Below are positions 34,790-43,407 of a DNA stretch of 64,000 nt, one piece after another (position 1 is the first letter of the stretch; every line of letters starts with the position of its first letter). Below the pieces are notes generated by a model. That model saw only the letters and a program-made list of their open reading frames with translations, ran no database searches and was not told the origin of the DNA. The DNA is taken from the NCBI RefSeq assembly GCF_000265295.1, contig NC_018002.1, positions 186,001 to 250,000 on the forward strand, in the 5' to 3' direction. A program made the translations under genes and the position numbers. This stretch comes from Sulfurospirillum barnesii SES-3. GTDB lineage: Bacteria; Campylobacterota; Campylobacteria; Campylobacterales; Sulfurospirillaceae.

Positions 34790-35814
34790 TGAAACTAACT
34801 GAAGAGCAAAAAACCCTTTACAATGAACTAACAATGGCTGAAAAAGCGGCTATTTTGTTAATACAGCTTGGAGAAGATGCTACGGCAAATCTTTTTTCAC
34901 ACATGGAAATTGATGTCGTTACGGATATTTCTAAGCACATTGCAACCGCTAAAAATATTGATAAATCTGTTGCCAATGCTGTACTGGAAGAATTTTATGT
35001 TATTTTACAATCCAATCAGTATATTAGAAGCGGTGGTTTGGAATATGCAAAAGAGATTTTATACCGAACCTTTGGTGCAGAGGGCGCACAAAAGATTTTA
35101 GATAAACTCTCCAAATCCATGGAAAATTCTCAAAGCTTTGGTTATCTTTCTCAAATTAAACCGCAACAATTGGGTGATTTTATTATTAATGAGCATCCGC
35201 AAACGGTTGCGCTTATTTTAGCTCATATGGATCCAACCAGTGCAGCTGAGACACTTTCTTATTTTCCAGATCAAATACGCAGTGAAGTGACCATTAGAAT
35301 GGCAAATCTAGGTGAGATTTCCCCTTCAGTAGTCAAACGTGTCTCAGCCGTATTGGAAAATAAATTAGAATCACTAACATCGTATAAAGTTGAGGTAGGT
35401 GGTCCTCGTGCGGTTGCTGAAATTCTGAACCGTCTTGGTCAAAAAGCTTCTAAAACAACCATTGCTTACATCGAACAAGCTGATGAAAAATTAGCTTCAG
35501 TGATTAAAGATATGATGTTTACCTTTGAAGATATTATGAAACTTGATGGTAATTCTGTGCGTGAAATTCTGAAAGTTGCCGATAAAAAAGACTTGATGGT
35601 CGCCCTTAAGGGTGCTGTGCCTGAATTACAACAAAAGTTTTTCGATAATATGTCTCAACGTGCACAAGAGGCTTTTGTTGAGGAGATGAACTTTTTAGGT
35701 GCTGTGCGTGTCAAAGATGTTGAAGAGTCACAGCGAAAAATTGTTGAAGAAGTGCAAAAACTAGCAGAGCAAGGTGTACTTCAAATTGGCGAAGCCGAAG
35801 AGATGATAAACTAA
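34789..35814 (+). CDS. fliG: Flagellar motor switch protein FliG
   Basis: Rotor protein that couples to the stator and reverses rotation in response to CheY-P. The 341-residue sequence shows the N-terminal FliF-binding part (LTMAEKAAILLIQLGEDATANLF), the middle domain with EHPQTVALILAHMDP, and the C-terminal torque helix region with EDIMKLDGNSVREILKVADKKDLMVALKGA. Its start overlaps the fliF stop by one base. Confidence 0.98.
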   Translation: MKLTEEQKTLYNELTMAEKAAILLIQLGEDATANLFSHMEIDVVTDISKHIATAKNIDKSVANAVLEEFYVILQSNQYIRSGGLEYAKEILYRTFGAEGAQKILDKLSKSMENSQSFGYLSQIKPQQLGDFIINEHPQTVALILAHMDPTSAAETLSYFPDQIRSEVTIRMANLGEISPSVVKRVSAVLENKLESLTSYKVEVGGPRAVAEILNRLGQKASKTTIAYIEQADEKLASVIKDMMFTFEDIMKLDGNSVREILKVADKKDLMVALKGAVPELQQKFFDNMSQRAQEAFVEEMNFLGAVRVKDVEESQRKIVEEVQKLAEQGVLQIGEAEEMIN

Positions 35815-35815
35815 A

Positions 35816-36610
35816 ATGATGGAAAATATTATTGGCAAAGAACGGGTGGAAGAACACTCGATACAGCGCTATAATTTTAAAGTCTTAGGCTCTGTTTCGG
35901 ATGCTCCTATACCTTTACATGTAAAAGAAGATACGTATAGTAAAGAGATTGAAACATCATCGCCTCTGAGTGATGAAGTGGTTTCCATCACACGCATTGA
36001 AGAAGGAAAGCAAAATCAATTTATTGAAGAGTTACTTAAAAAAACAGATGAGCTGACATCCAGTGTCATAAAACTTCAAATTCAAATTGAAAAGCAAGAA
36101 GAAGATTTTTCAAAGCGCTTAACAGAAGCTGTGGAGAGAGAGCGTGAAAATGCGTATACACAAGGCTATCAAAAAGCTAAAGAGGAGAGTGAAACGTCTC
36201 TTTCTGAAGTAAAATCTCGTTATTTAAAATCCATTACGCATTTGGATACACTCTACAAAAGTTTTGATGAGAGATTAGGCAAAGTTGAGAGTGAAATGAG
36301 TGTGAGTGCCTTTGAAATTGCTAAAGAGGTGATTAAAAAAGAGATTGCTTTTTCAAGTTCTCAGGTGGCTGTAGCACTTTCGAAGGCTCTTCTGCAAGAG
36401 GTTAAAGATGCGATTAAAATTGAACTTAGAGTTAATCCAAAAGATTTTGAGGCACTCAAAGAGGTGTATGCTAATGAGGAAAAAATTAAAGTAATTTCAG
36501 ATGATGCCGTGGCGCAAGGGGGCATTGTTATTTTTAGCGATGTTGGAAATCTTGATGGGAATGTGGCAATGCGCTTAGATAAAGTAAAATATTTATTACA
36601 TGAAAATTAA
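35816..36610 (+). CDS. fliH: Flagellar export regulator FliH
   Basis: Negative regulator and stator of the FliI ATPase in flagellar export. 264 aa, with a variable N-terminal half containing a coiled coil (~65-165, including GYQKAKEESETSLSEVKSRY) and a conserved C-terminal domain (FEIAKEVIKKEIAFSSSQVAVALSKALLQEVKD, IKIELRVNPKDFEAL). Starts one base after fliG. TTACATGTAA (35915-35924) encodes PLHVKE in the poorly conserved N-terminal part. Confidence 0.92.
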   Translation: MMENIIGKERVEEHSIQRYNFKVLGSVSDAPIPLHVKEDTYSKEIETSSPLSDEVVSITRIEEGKQNQFIEELLKKTDELTSSVIKLQIQIEKQEEDFSKRLTEAVERERENAYTQGYQKAKEESETSLSEVKSRYLKSITHLDTLYKSFDERLGKVESEMSVSAFEIAKEVIKKEIAFSSSQVAVALSKALLQEVKDAIKIELRVNPKDFEALKEVYANEEKIKVISDDAVAQGGIVIFSDVGNLDGNVAMRLDKVKYLLHEN

Positions 36611-36625
36611 GAAGAATTGGATCTC

Positions 36626-38464
36626 ATGAAAGAATTAAAAGAATATTCTATTGAAGAACTAGAGTCGTATTGTGAGCAGATTAGAGAAAAAATTATTCAG
36701 ACGGTGAGTCATAATGGTGGGCATTTAAGTAGCAATATTGGTGCCGTAGAATTGATAGTTGCCATGCATTATGTTTTTGACGTTAAAAAAGACCCTTTTA
36801 TTTTTGACGTCAGTCATCAAGCCTATACGCATAAACTTCTCACTGATCGTTGGGAGCGCTTTGATACATTAAGAGAACTTGATGGTATTAGCGGTTACAC
36901 CAGACCTGATGAATCAATGTATGATTATTTTGTAGCAGGTCATAGTTCGACGTCGATTTCATTGGCTGTGGGTGCAGCGAAGGCTATTGCATTAAAGAAT
37001 GAACAAACAAAACGTCTGCCTGTTGCATTAATTGGCGATGGCTCACTCAGTGCTGGAATGGTGTATGAAGCGCTTAATGAACTAGGTGATCGCAGATACC
37101 CCGTTGTCATCATTTTAAACGATAATAAAATGAGTATTTCCAAACCGATTGGTGCGATTAGTAAATTTTTATCCAGTGCTATGGCAGGTACTTTTTACCA
37201 AAAAATCAAAAAAACAACAGAGCAAATTTTACAATATTTACCCGAGAGTGCAACGTATATGGCAAAGAAATTTGAAGAGAGTTTTAAGCTGATTACTCCA
37301 GGTATTTTATTTGAAGAGTTAGGAATTGATTATATTGGTCCCATTGATGGCCATGATATAGAGAGTTTAATTCGTGCCATGCAATCAGCACGTAGCCTTA
37401 AAAAACCCGTTATTATTCATACCCAAACCCTTAAAGGTAAAGGGTATGAAATGGCTGAGGGATATTATGAAAAGTGGCATGGCGTTGGACCTTTTGATGT
37501 GAATAGTGGAGAGGCTTTAAAGCAAGGTGCAAGTAAAAACGCTACGACGATGTATTCAGAAGCATTAATGGCATTGGCAAAAGATCACAATGATGTGGTT
37601 GGTGTAACCGCTGCTATGCCAAGTGGTACAGGACTTTCGCCTCTCATTCAAGCCTATCCAGAGCGTTTTTGGGATGTTGCTATTGCTGAACAACATGCAG
37701 TAACATCGATGTGTGCAATGGCAAAAGAGGGCTTTAAGCCTTATATTAGCATTTACTCTACCTTTTTACAACGTGCCTATGATCAGGTAATTCATGATGC
37801 CTGTATTATGAATTTGAATGTCGTGTTTGCGATTGATAGAGCAGGCATTGTTGGAGAAGATGGCGAAACACACCAAGGTGCTTTTGATATTGCTTACTTA
37901 AGTGCTATTCCGAATATGACACTTATGGCACCACGTGATGAATTGAGTATGCACGAAGCGATTCGCTATGCGTACACACACCAAGGACCATTAGCAATTC
38001 GCTATCCTAGAGGCTCATTTTTACCGTGTAGCGATGTGCCGTCATTGCCTTTTGTTTGTGGTAAAGCAGAAGTGCTGAAAGAGGGGAATAGTACAGTCCT
38101 TTTGATTGGATATGGCAACGGCGTGGGTAAGGCATGCGCAGTATCCCAGATGATGCAAGATGTAGGTGTTGATGTGGGTATTGTAGATTTAAGATTTGCA
38201 AAACCTTTGGATGAGAATCTTTTACTAGAGCTCTCCAAGCAATACACACAATGGTACGTTATTAGTGAGAGTGCTAAAATTGGTGGCGTGGCTTCTTTAC
38301 TGAGTGCATTTAAAGAAAAATATACTTTACATGTAAAGATAAAAAGTTTTGAATATGATGATATGTTTATCAGGCATGGAGCGACACATTTGGTTGAAGA
38401 GAGATTAGGTATTACGGCACGACAAATAAGTTCCTCTATTTTAAAAGTATTTCTTAGTAAATAA
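36626..38464 (+). CDS. dxs: 1-deoxy-D-xylulose-5-phosphate synthase
   Basis: First enzyme of the MEP isoprenoid pathway, also supplying thiamine and pyridoxal precursors. TPP-binding GDGSLSAGMVYEALN...NDNKMSISKP, FVAGHSSTSISLAVGAA, IDYIGPIDGHD and the C-terminal RAGIVGEDGETHQGAFD motifs are present. The frame opens at TTG 36617 but I favour ATG 36626 (612 aa). TTACATGTAA (38327-38336) encodes TLHVKI near the C-terminus. Sits between the flagellar genes and perR, as in C. jejuni. Confidence 0.96.
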   Translation: MKELKEYSIEELESYCEQIREKIIQTVSHNGGHLSSNIGAVELIVAMHYVFDVKKDPFIFDVSHQAYTHKLLTDRWERFDTLRELDGISGYTRPDESMYDYFVAGHSSTSISLAVGAAKAIALKNEQTKRLPVALIGDGSLSAGMVYEALNELGDRRYPVVIILNDNKMSISKPIGAISKFLSSAMAGTFYQKIKKTTEQILQYLPESATYMAKKFEESFKLITPGILFEELGIDYIGPIDGHDIESLIRAMQSARSLKKPVIIHTQTLKGKGYEMAEGYYEKWHGVGPFDVNSGEALKQGASKNATTMYSEALMALAKDHNDVVGVTAAMPSGTGLSPLIQAYPERFWDVAIAEQHAVTSMCAMAKEGFKPYISIYSTFLQRAYDQVIHDACIMNLNVVFAIDRAGIVGEDGETHQGAFDIAYLSAIPNMTLMAPRDELSMHEAIRYAYTHQGPLAIRYPRGSFLPCSDVPSLPFVCGKAEVLKEGNSTVLLIGYGNGVGKACAVSQMMQDVGVDVGIVDLRFAKPLDENLLLELSKQYTQWYVISESAKIGGVASLLSAFKEKYTLHVKIKSFEYDDMFIRHGATHLVEERLGITARQISSSILKVFLSK

Positions 38465-38499
38465 AAAATACTAATTAATTTTTTTTTATTTAAATTCAT

Positions 38500-38520
38500 C
38501 TATAGTATGGAATACTATAG
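38500..38520. promoter_or_regulatory. Perfect 9-3-9 palindrome upstream of perR (candidate PerR box)
   Basis: Arms CTATAGTAT (38500-38508) and ATACTATAG (38512-38520) are perfect inverted repeats around GGA, 28 bases before the perR start and just ahead of its ribosome site. Fur-family repressors bind AT-rich dyads of this size, and PerR is autoregulated in C. jejuni, so this is the most likely PerR operator in the window. Confidence 0.7.
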
Positions 38521-38548
38521 AAAATTTTTGTAAAGGAGGTGTATTACT

Positions 38549-38962
38549 ATGTATGACGTTATTCAACTTTTAAAAGATAAAGAGTTAAAGGCAACACCTC
38601 AACGAATTTCCGTTTTAAAAGAGTTGGGACGAAAAACCCATCCAACAATGGATGATTTGTATGAGGCATTAAAAAAAGAGAATCCGTCCATGTCTTTAGC
38701 CACAGTCTATAAAAATATTTCAACACTAAAAGAAAAAGGTGTTGTTATAGAAGTAAATGTTGCTGATGGAAAAATGCGTTATGATGTTTATTCAAAGCCA
38801 CATATTCATTTAATTTGCCAGCAATGTGGTTCAATTGAAGACGTTGATTGTGATGAGAGTATGTACCAATACCAGATGTGCTTAGAATCAAATCAACATG
38901 TAAAAATTGAAAGAATGGACATTATTGCGACAGTAAAATCGTGTTCATTGTGCCCAAAATAA
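38549..38962 (+). CDS. perR: Peroxide-responsive Fur-family repressor PerR
   Basis: Metal-dependent repressor of oxidative-stress genes. 137 aa: winged helix (ATPQRISVLKEL...SLATVYKNISTLKEKGVV), regulatory metal ligands RYDVYSKPHIHLIC, and structural zinc pairs CQQC and CSLC. The residue after CGSIE is Asp, where PerR proteins have Asp and Fur proteins Glu, supporting PerR over Fur; so does its place next to dxs and ahpC, as in C. jejuni. It has a near-perfect ribosome site (AAAGGAGGT). Confidence 0.88.
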   Translation: MYDVIQLLKDKELKATPQRISVLKELGRKTHPTMDDLYEALKKENPSMSLATVYKNISTLKEKGVVIEVNVADGKMRYDVYSKPHIHLICQQCGSIEDVDCDESMYQYQMCLESNQHVKIERMDIIATVKSCSLCPK

Positions 38963-38973
38963 ATCTGCTTTAT

Positions 38974-39003
38974 CCCTCAAAGAAGTCTAAACTTCTTTGA
39001 GGG
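38974..39003. terminator. Bidirectional hairpin between perR and ahpC
   Basis: CCCTCAAAGAAGT (38974-38986) and ACTTCTTTGAGGG (38991-39003) form a perfect 13-bp stem with a 4-base loop CTAA between two convergent genes. The following T-run is short (ACTCTTT), so termination may be partly by the stem alone. Confidence 0.8.
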
Positions 39004-39009
39004 GACTCT

Positions 39010-39606
39010 TTAGAGTTTATCAGAGTTGTTTGCAAGATATTCTGCAACACCATCGGTGCTTGCTTTCATGCCTTCATCCCCTTTTCTCCAACCCGCAGGG
39101 CATACTTCACCGTATTCATTGGTAAAAAGCATCGTATCAATCATGCGTATCATTTCATCAATGTTTCTTCCCAGCGGTAAATCATTAATAACAGCATGTC
39201 TTACAGTACCATCTTTATCAATTAAAAATGAGCCACGAAGCGCAACACCTTCTTTGAATAGAACATCATAATCACGAGAAATTTGTTTTGTAATATCTGC
39301 AACCATAGGGAACCTGACTTGTCCGATACCGCCTTGATTGACAGGTGTATTTTTCCAAGCAAAGTGTGAAAATTGTGAATCAACAGAAACAGCGATGACA
39401 TTAATACCACGGCTGGTAAATTCCTCAAGTCTTTTATCAAATGCAATAATTTCTGACGGACAAACAAATGTAAAGTCTAGTGGATAAAAGAATAAAACGG
39501 CACCTTTTGTACCGATGTTTTCATAAAGGTTGAAGGTATCAACAATCTGATTATCACCTAAAACAGCAGTTGCTGTGAAATCTGGAGCTTTATTAGTTAC
39601 TAACAT
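39010..39606 (-). CDS. ahpC: Peroxiredoxin AhpC (2-Cys)
   Basis: Thiol peroxidase reducing peroxides. 198 aa with the peroxidatic Cys in PLDFTFVCPSEI and resolving Cys in GEVCPAGWRKG, typical of the AhpC/Prx1 group. No ahpF is adjacent, so electrons probably come from thioredoxin. Adjacent to perR and divergent from fdxA, the arrangement known in C. jejuni, where AhpC is controlled by PerR and CosR; both regulators are encoded in this window. Confidence 0.97.
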   Translation of the reverse strand: MLVTNKAPDFTATAVLGDNQIVDTFNLYENIGTKGAVLFFYPLDFTFVCPSEIIAFDKRLEEFTSRGINVIAVSVDSQFSHFAWKNTPVNQGGIGQVRFPMVADITKQISRDYDVLFKEGVALRGSFLIDKDGTVRHAVINDLPLGRNIDEMIRMIDTMLFTNEYGEVCPAGWRKGDEGMKASTDGVAEYLANNSDKL

Positions 39607-39996
39607 AGAATATCCTTAATAATAAATTTTATTGACGAAGAAATTATATATAAAAATAATAAAAACTATTTTTATTAAATAGGATTAATAGTAGTATATA
39701 AAGGTATATTTAAGTTAATTATGAATATTAAAAAATTATATATAAAATATTCTACATGTAAAGGCTCAAAGAGCTTAAAAAAAGCTTTGTAGCTATTTTC
39801 ATGCTATGAATTTGATGTAATATTACTCTGAAAACGTTTTAGTAAAGATATCTTGAAGCAGGGTAGCGGTGCCAGTATTTTTGGTTAAATTAAGCCACTT
39901 TGTAGTTTTAAACTAGTAATTTAGGTTTAATATCAATTTTAATTTTGTTTAGATATAGTTTTTAGTTAGTAAAAAACATCAAGTTAAGGAGAAATT
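39607..39996. promoter_or_regulatory. 390-base divergent control region ahpC / fdxA
   Basis: No gene fits here. It contains an inverted repeat CTATTT / AAATAG (39666-39682), a near copy of the dispersed palindrome (CTACATGTAA, 39752-39761), AAAACGTTTT (39831-39840), AAGATATCTT (39845-39854), a short GC-richer island (39855-39885) and TAGTTT-T-AAACTA (39903-39915), a 6-1-6 dyad of the size bound by Fur-type proteins. A TATAGT -10 for fdxA lies at 39954-39959. Confidence 0.6.
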
Positions 39997-40281
39997 ATGG
40001 CAGTAAAAATTACAGATATTTGTATCGCATGTGGCGCCTGTATCGATGAGTGTCCTGTTGAAGCAATTGTGGATGATAGTGATAACCCAACAGGTGCAGA
40101 CATTTATTATGTATATGCAGATAAATGTGTTGAGTGTGTAGGTCATCATGATGCACCAGCGTGTGCAGAAGCCTGTCCAACAGAGGGTTGTATTGTATGG
40201 GATGCTCCATATGCTGGTCAACCAAGCCGCGATGATATTGGTGCAGACATGAGAAAAGGCACAACCCCTTGTGCTGAATAA
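39997..40281 (+). CDS. fdxA: Ferredoxin FdxA
   Basis: 94-residue 2[4Fe-4S] ferredoxin: CIACGACIDECP near residues 9-20 and CVECVGHHDAPACAEACP near 45-62, with the longer second loop of the Alvin-type ferredoxins, and a C-terminal extension ending TTPCAE. In C. jejuni the orthologous fdxA is iron-induced, divergent from ahpC, and needed for aerotolerance. Ribosome site AAGGAG; a strong terminator follows directly. Confidence 0.94.
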   Translation: MAVKITDICIACGACIDECPVEAIVDDSDNPTGADIYYVYADKCVECVGHHDAPACAEACPTEGCIVWDAPYAGQPSRDDIGADMRKGTTPCAE

Positions 40282-40286
40282 GAACG

Positions 40287-40317
40287 ATAAAGAGGGGTAA
40301 CCCTCTTTATTTTTTTA
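40287..40317 (+). terminator. Rho-independent terminator of fdxA
   Basis: ATAAAGAGGG (40287-40296) pairs perfectly with CCCTCTTTAT (40301-40310) around loop GTAA, followed by six T residues. Confidence 0.92.
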
Positions 40318-40358
40318 TTAAATGTTAGTGTTTAATTGATATTAAAAAAAAATTCTGC

Positions 40359-40364
40359 TATACT
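40359..40364 (+). promoter_or_regulatory. -10 element for ndk
   Basis: TATACT in the context TCTGCTATACTCCC, 57 bases before the ndk start and after the fdxA terminator; the extended TGC before it supports promoter activity. Confidence 0.5.
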
Positions 40365-40420
40365 CCCCCGTTCTAATTCCCTGCAAAGTTATGAAATTCA
40401 ACTATATATAGGAGAGGATT

Positions 40421-40834
40421 GTGGAAAGCACATTATCCATTATTAAACCAGATGCTGTAGCAAAAAATGTTATTGGTAAAATTGTTGATAGATTTGAGTC
40501 AAATGGCTTAAGAATTGCCGCAATGAAAAAAGTACAATTAAGCCAAGCAGATGCAGAAGCTTTTTACGCTGTCCATGCAAGCAGACCATTTTTTGGTGAT
40601 TTGGTTAAATTTATGATTAGCGGACCTGTTGTGGTTATGGTACTTGAAGGCGAAAATGCTGTTTTGAAAAACCGTGATCTTATGGGTGCAACCAATCCAA
40701 GAGAGGCTGCAAAAGGTACCATTAGAGCAGATTTTGCTGATAGTATTGATGCAAATGCTGTTCATGGTAGTGATAGTTTAGAAAATGCAAAAATCGAAAT
40801 TGATTTCTTTTTTGCACGAAGAGAGATTAACTAA
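40421..40834 (+). CDS. ndk: Nucleoside diphosphate kinase
   Basis: Transfers the terminal phosphate among nucleoside triphosphates. [53 protein letters not shown] and the phospho-His in [12 protein letters not shown] are all present; 137 aa. Starts with GTG after GGAGAGGA. It precedes yceD-rpmF-plsX-fabH and probably is read with them. Confidence 0.98.
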   Translation: MESTLSIIKPDAVAKNVIGKIVDRFESNGLRIAAMKKVQLSQADAEAFYAVHASRPFFGDLVKFMISGPVVVMVLEGENAVLKNRDLMGATNPREAAKGTIRADFADSIDANAVHGSDSLENAKIEIDFFFARREIN

Positions 40835-40839
40835 TTCCA

Positions 40840-41199
40840 ATGCAGATTGAATTCAAAAAAATTCCTAGCAGTGGAATTCATTTTGAAACATCTTTGGATG
40901 AAATTAAATTTTCTGGTGAAGCTGTAAAAACAGGCAAAATATTGGTCAAATGCAAGGGTGTCATCGAAGGAACACTTCTACACACTTGTGATCGATGTGG
41001 TGAAAGTTTTGTATTAACCGTGAATGAAAATGTTGAAGTTTTTGCCAGTGATGGTCTTTATGAAGACAAAGAAGGTGAAGAACTTTTAAATGTTATAGAG
41101 TTTTTTGATAGCTTTATTGAAGTGGATACCCTACTTCAAAGTGAAATTGAAGCTTTCAAAAGCGACTACCACTATTGTGGACAATGCGAACAACTATAA
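40840..41199 (+). CDS. yceD: YceD/DUF177 family protein
   Basis: 119-residue protein of the DUF177 family, which almost always lies directly before rpmF; in plants and E. coli it affects 23S rRNA accumulation. It carries the CDRC and CGQC cysteine pairs (positions ~49-52 and ~113-116) that could bind zinc, the first in the conserved HTCDRCGE motif. It starts 5 bases after ndk. Confidence 0.85.
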   Translation: MQIEFKKIPSSGIHFETSLDEIKFSGEAVKTGKILVKCKGVIEGTLLHTCDRCGESFVLTVNENVEVFASDGLYEDKEGEELLNVIEFFDSFIEVDTLLQSEIEAFKSDYHYCGQCEQL

Positions 41200-41209
41200 G
41201 GAGAATAAA

Positions 41210-41362
41210 ATGGCAGTACCTAAGAGACGTGTCAGCAAAACAAGAGCTGCAAAAAGAAGAACTCACTACAAAGTGACCCTTCCAATGCCTGTAAAAGATA
41301 GTGATGGAACATGGAAGATGCCTCACAGAGTGAACAAAACAACAGGCGAATATAAAAATTAA
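41210..41362 (+). CDS. rpmF: 50S ribosomal protein L32
   Basis: 50-residue ribosomal protein starting [21 protein letters not shown], the canonical L32 N-terminus. The frame is open from 41105, but ATG 41210 with AAGGAG just before it is clearly the start. This form lacks the zinc-binding cysteines found in some L32 proteins. rpmF-plsX-fabH is a classic operon order. Confidence 0.97.
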   Translation: MAVPKRRVSKTRAAKRRTHYKVTLPMPVKDSDGTWKMPHRVNKTTGEYKN

Positions 41363-41363
41363 T

Positions 41364-42356
41364 ATGCTAAGCATAGCAATTGATGCAATGGGCGGAGACT
41401 TTGGTCCCGCTCCAATTGTCGAGGGAACGCTCCATGCGTTAAAAGAACGTTCTTTTAAAGCGATTCTTGTTGGGGATGTTACAGTTCTTAAACCTCTTAT
41501 TCCTTCAGAGTTTTTAGACAGAATCTCTTTTATTGAATCAACCGATATTTTAGATATGCATGAAGCTGCAACCAATGCGCTCAAACGTAAAGAAACATCT
41601 ATCTATAAAGCTGTTGATTTAGTAAAAGATAAAGTAGCCGATGCTGTTGTCTCTATGGGACATAGTGGTGCTACGATGAGTTTAGCAACCCTTCGTATTG
41701 GAAGACTCAAAGGTGTTTTACGTCCTGCTATTGCTACGATTATGCCTACAGCAGTTCATGGAAAAGTAAGCCTTGTTTTAGATGTGGGTGCTAATGTAGA
41801 TTGTAAAGCAGAGCATTTAGCGCAGTTTGCAGTTATGGGCGAAGCATACGTGAAAGATATTTTAAAAGTAGGTAATCCTAAAGTAGGACTTCTCTCAAAC
41901 GGTGAAGAAGAGAGCAAAGGGAATGAAATTACCAAAGAGGCTTTTGGCTTCCTCAAACAACTTAAAAGTTTTGTAGGTAATGTTGAGGGTAATAATATTT
42001 TTGATGGCTCAGTTGATGTTATTGTTTGTGATGGTTTTGTAGGTAATATTTTGCTTAAAACAAGTGAAGGTGTAGCAGAATCTATCACAAAAATTATCAA
42101 ACAAAATGTCAGGCGCTCACCCCTAGCCATTGCAGGTGCTGTTTTAATGCGAAAAGTTTTTACGGTGCTTAAAAAGCAAGTTGATTATGCTGAATACGGT
42201 GGAGCTCCACTGATTGGTATTAATGGCTGTGCTATTATTGGGCATGGCAAAAGCAATGCTAAAGCAGTAAAAAATGCAATTTTTCAAGCCATTAATTTTT
42301 CAAGTTCAAATATTAATGCTGATATTGAATCTAAACTTGCACAACTAGAGTTATAA
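41364..42356 (+). CDS. plsX: Phosphate acyltransferase PlsX
   Basis: Makes acyl-phosphate from acyl-ACP for phospholipid synthesis, feeding PlsY encoded at 50821-51447. [19 protein letters not shown] at the N-terminus, [45 protein letters not shown] and [16 protein letters not shown] are diagnostic. 330 aa. Starts one base after rpmF. Confidence 0.97.
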   Translation: MLSIAIDAMGGDFGPAPIVEGTLHALKERSFKAILVGDVTVLKPLIPSEFLDRISFIESTDILDMHEAATNALKRKETSIYKAVDLVKDKVADAVVSMGHSGATMSLATLRIGRLKGVLRPAIATIMPTAVHGKVSLVLDVGANVDCKAEHLAQFAVMGEAYVKDILKVGNPKVGLLSNGEEESKGNEITKEAFGFLKQLKSFVGNVEGNNIFDGSVDVIVCDGFVGNILLKTSEGVAESITKIIKQNVRRSPLAIAGAVLMRKVFTVLKKQVDYAEYGGAPLIGINGCAIIGHGKSNAKAVKNAIFQAINFSSSNINADIESKLAQLEL

Positions 42357-42365
42357 AGGATATAT

Positions 42366-43358
42366 GTGTACGCATCTTTAAAATCAATTGGAGCCTATGC
42401 TCCTTCTCGTATTTTAAGTAATTTTCATCTTGAAGAGATGGTAGAAACCAGTGATGAGTGGATAGAAAAACGTACAGGTATTAAAGAAAGACGTATTGCA
42501 TCAGCAGAAGAAGCTACCAGTGATTTAGGTGTACAAGCAGCTTTAAAGGCCATTGAACGTGCTGGCATTGCAAAAGAAGAGATAGATTTAATTATTTGTG
42601 CGACACTTTCTCCTGATTATTTGTGTATGCCATCAACCGCATGTGTGATTGCTGGAAAGTTAGACATTAACAATGTCATGGCTTTTGACATCAGTGCTGC
42701 ATGTAGTGGGTTTGTTTATATGCTCTCCATGGCAAAAGCCTTTATTGAATCTGGAATGAAAAAAAATATTTTGCTTATCGGTGCTGAAAAAATCAGTAGC
42801 ATGATTGACTATACCGATAGGGGTACGTGTATTCTTTTTGGCGATGGTGCAGGAGCGGCGATTATTGGTGCGACTGAAAATAAAAACGAAGCTATTTTAG
42901 ATATTCATGCCTCAGCCGATGGTCGTTATGGCGATCTTCTCATCACTCCAGGCTGTGGTTCCAAATATCCATGTTCCCAAGAGACACTGGATAATAAACT
43001 TAATTACATCAAAATGCAAGGCAATGAAGTGTACAAAGTGGCTGTGAAAACTTTGACCAATGATGTGATTGATATTTTAGAAAAAAATAACATTGATGCT
43101 TCACAAGTCGATCATTTTATCCCGCATCAAGCCAATTTTAGAATCATTGAAGCAGTACGTGCAAAACTAAATTTCCCTATCGAAAAAACCGTTTTAACGG
43201 TTGCAAAATATGGCAATACTTCAGCAGCTTCTATTCCAATGGCCATCAATGATGCGTATGAAGAAGGACGTATCAAGAAAGGTGATCTGATGCTCTTAGA
43301 TACCTTTGGTGGCGGGTTTACCTGGGCCAGTGCTCTTGTACGTTTTGGTGGTCAGTAA
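42366..43358 (+). CDS. fabH: 3-oxoacyl-[ACP] synthase III FabH
   Basis: Starts fatty acid synthesis by condensing acetyl-CoA with malonyl-ACP. Catalytic Cys in [14 protein letters not shown], His in [11 protein letters not shown], Asn in [10 protein letters not shown]. 330 aa. Start is GTG 42366 after AAAGGA; an ATG two bases earlier is out of frame. Its stop is followed at once by the double-hairpin terminator. Confidence 0.97.
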   Translation: MYASLKSIGAYAPSRILSNFHLEEMVETSDEWIEKRTGIKERRIASAEEATSDLGVQAALKAIERAGIAKEEIDLIICATLSPDYLCMPSTACVIAGKLDINNVMAFDISAACSGFVYMLSMAKAFIESGMKKNILLIGAEKISSMIDYTDRGTCILFGDGAGAAIIGATENKNEAILDIHASADGRYGDLLITPGCGSKYPCSQETLDNKLNYIKMQGNEVYKVAVKTLTNDVIDILEKNNIDASQVDHFIPHQANFRIIEAVRAKLNFPIEKTVLTVAKYGNTSAASIPMAINDAYEEGRIKKGDLMLLDTFGGGFTWASALVRFGGQ

Positions 43359-43407
43359 GCGTTACATGTAACTCTAAAAAAGCTTTACATGTAACGCTTT
43401 TTTAGAG
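43357..43407. terminator. Convergent terminator built from an inverted pair of TTACATGTAA
   Basis: AAGCGTTACATGTAA (43357-43371) and TTACATGTAACGCTT (43385-43399) are perfect 15-base inverted arms with a 13-base loop. Interlocked with it, CTCTAAAAAAGC (43372-43383) and GCTTTTTTAGAG (43396-43407) form a second perfect 12-bp stem, so the two folds exclude each other. A T-run lies in the second arm. The site separates fabH and tyrA. Confidence 0.85.

Noticed and set aside
41105-41209. N-terminal extension of ribosomal protein L32
   Set aside because: The extra residues overlap yceD in another frame; L32 begins at MAVPKRR with a good ribosome site at 41210.
13928-43394. The palindrome as a CRISPR repeat or ordinary tandem repeat
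   Set aside because: Copies are 10 bases, irregularly spaced over tens of kilobases, and lack any spacer regularity.
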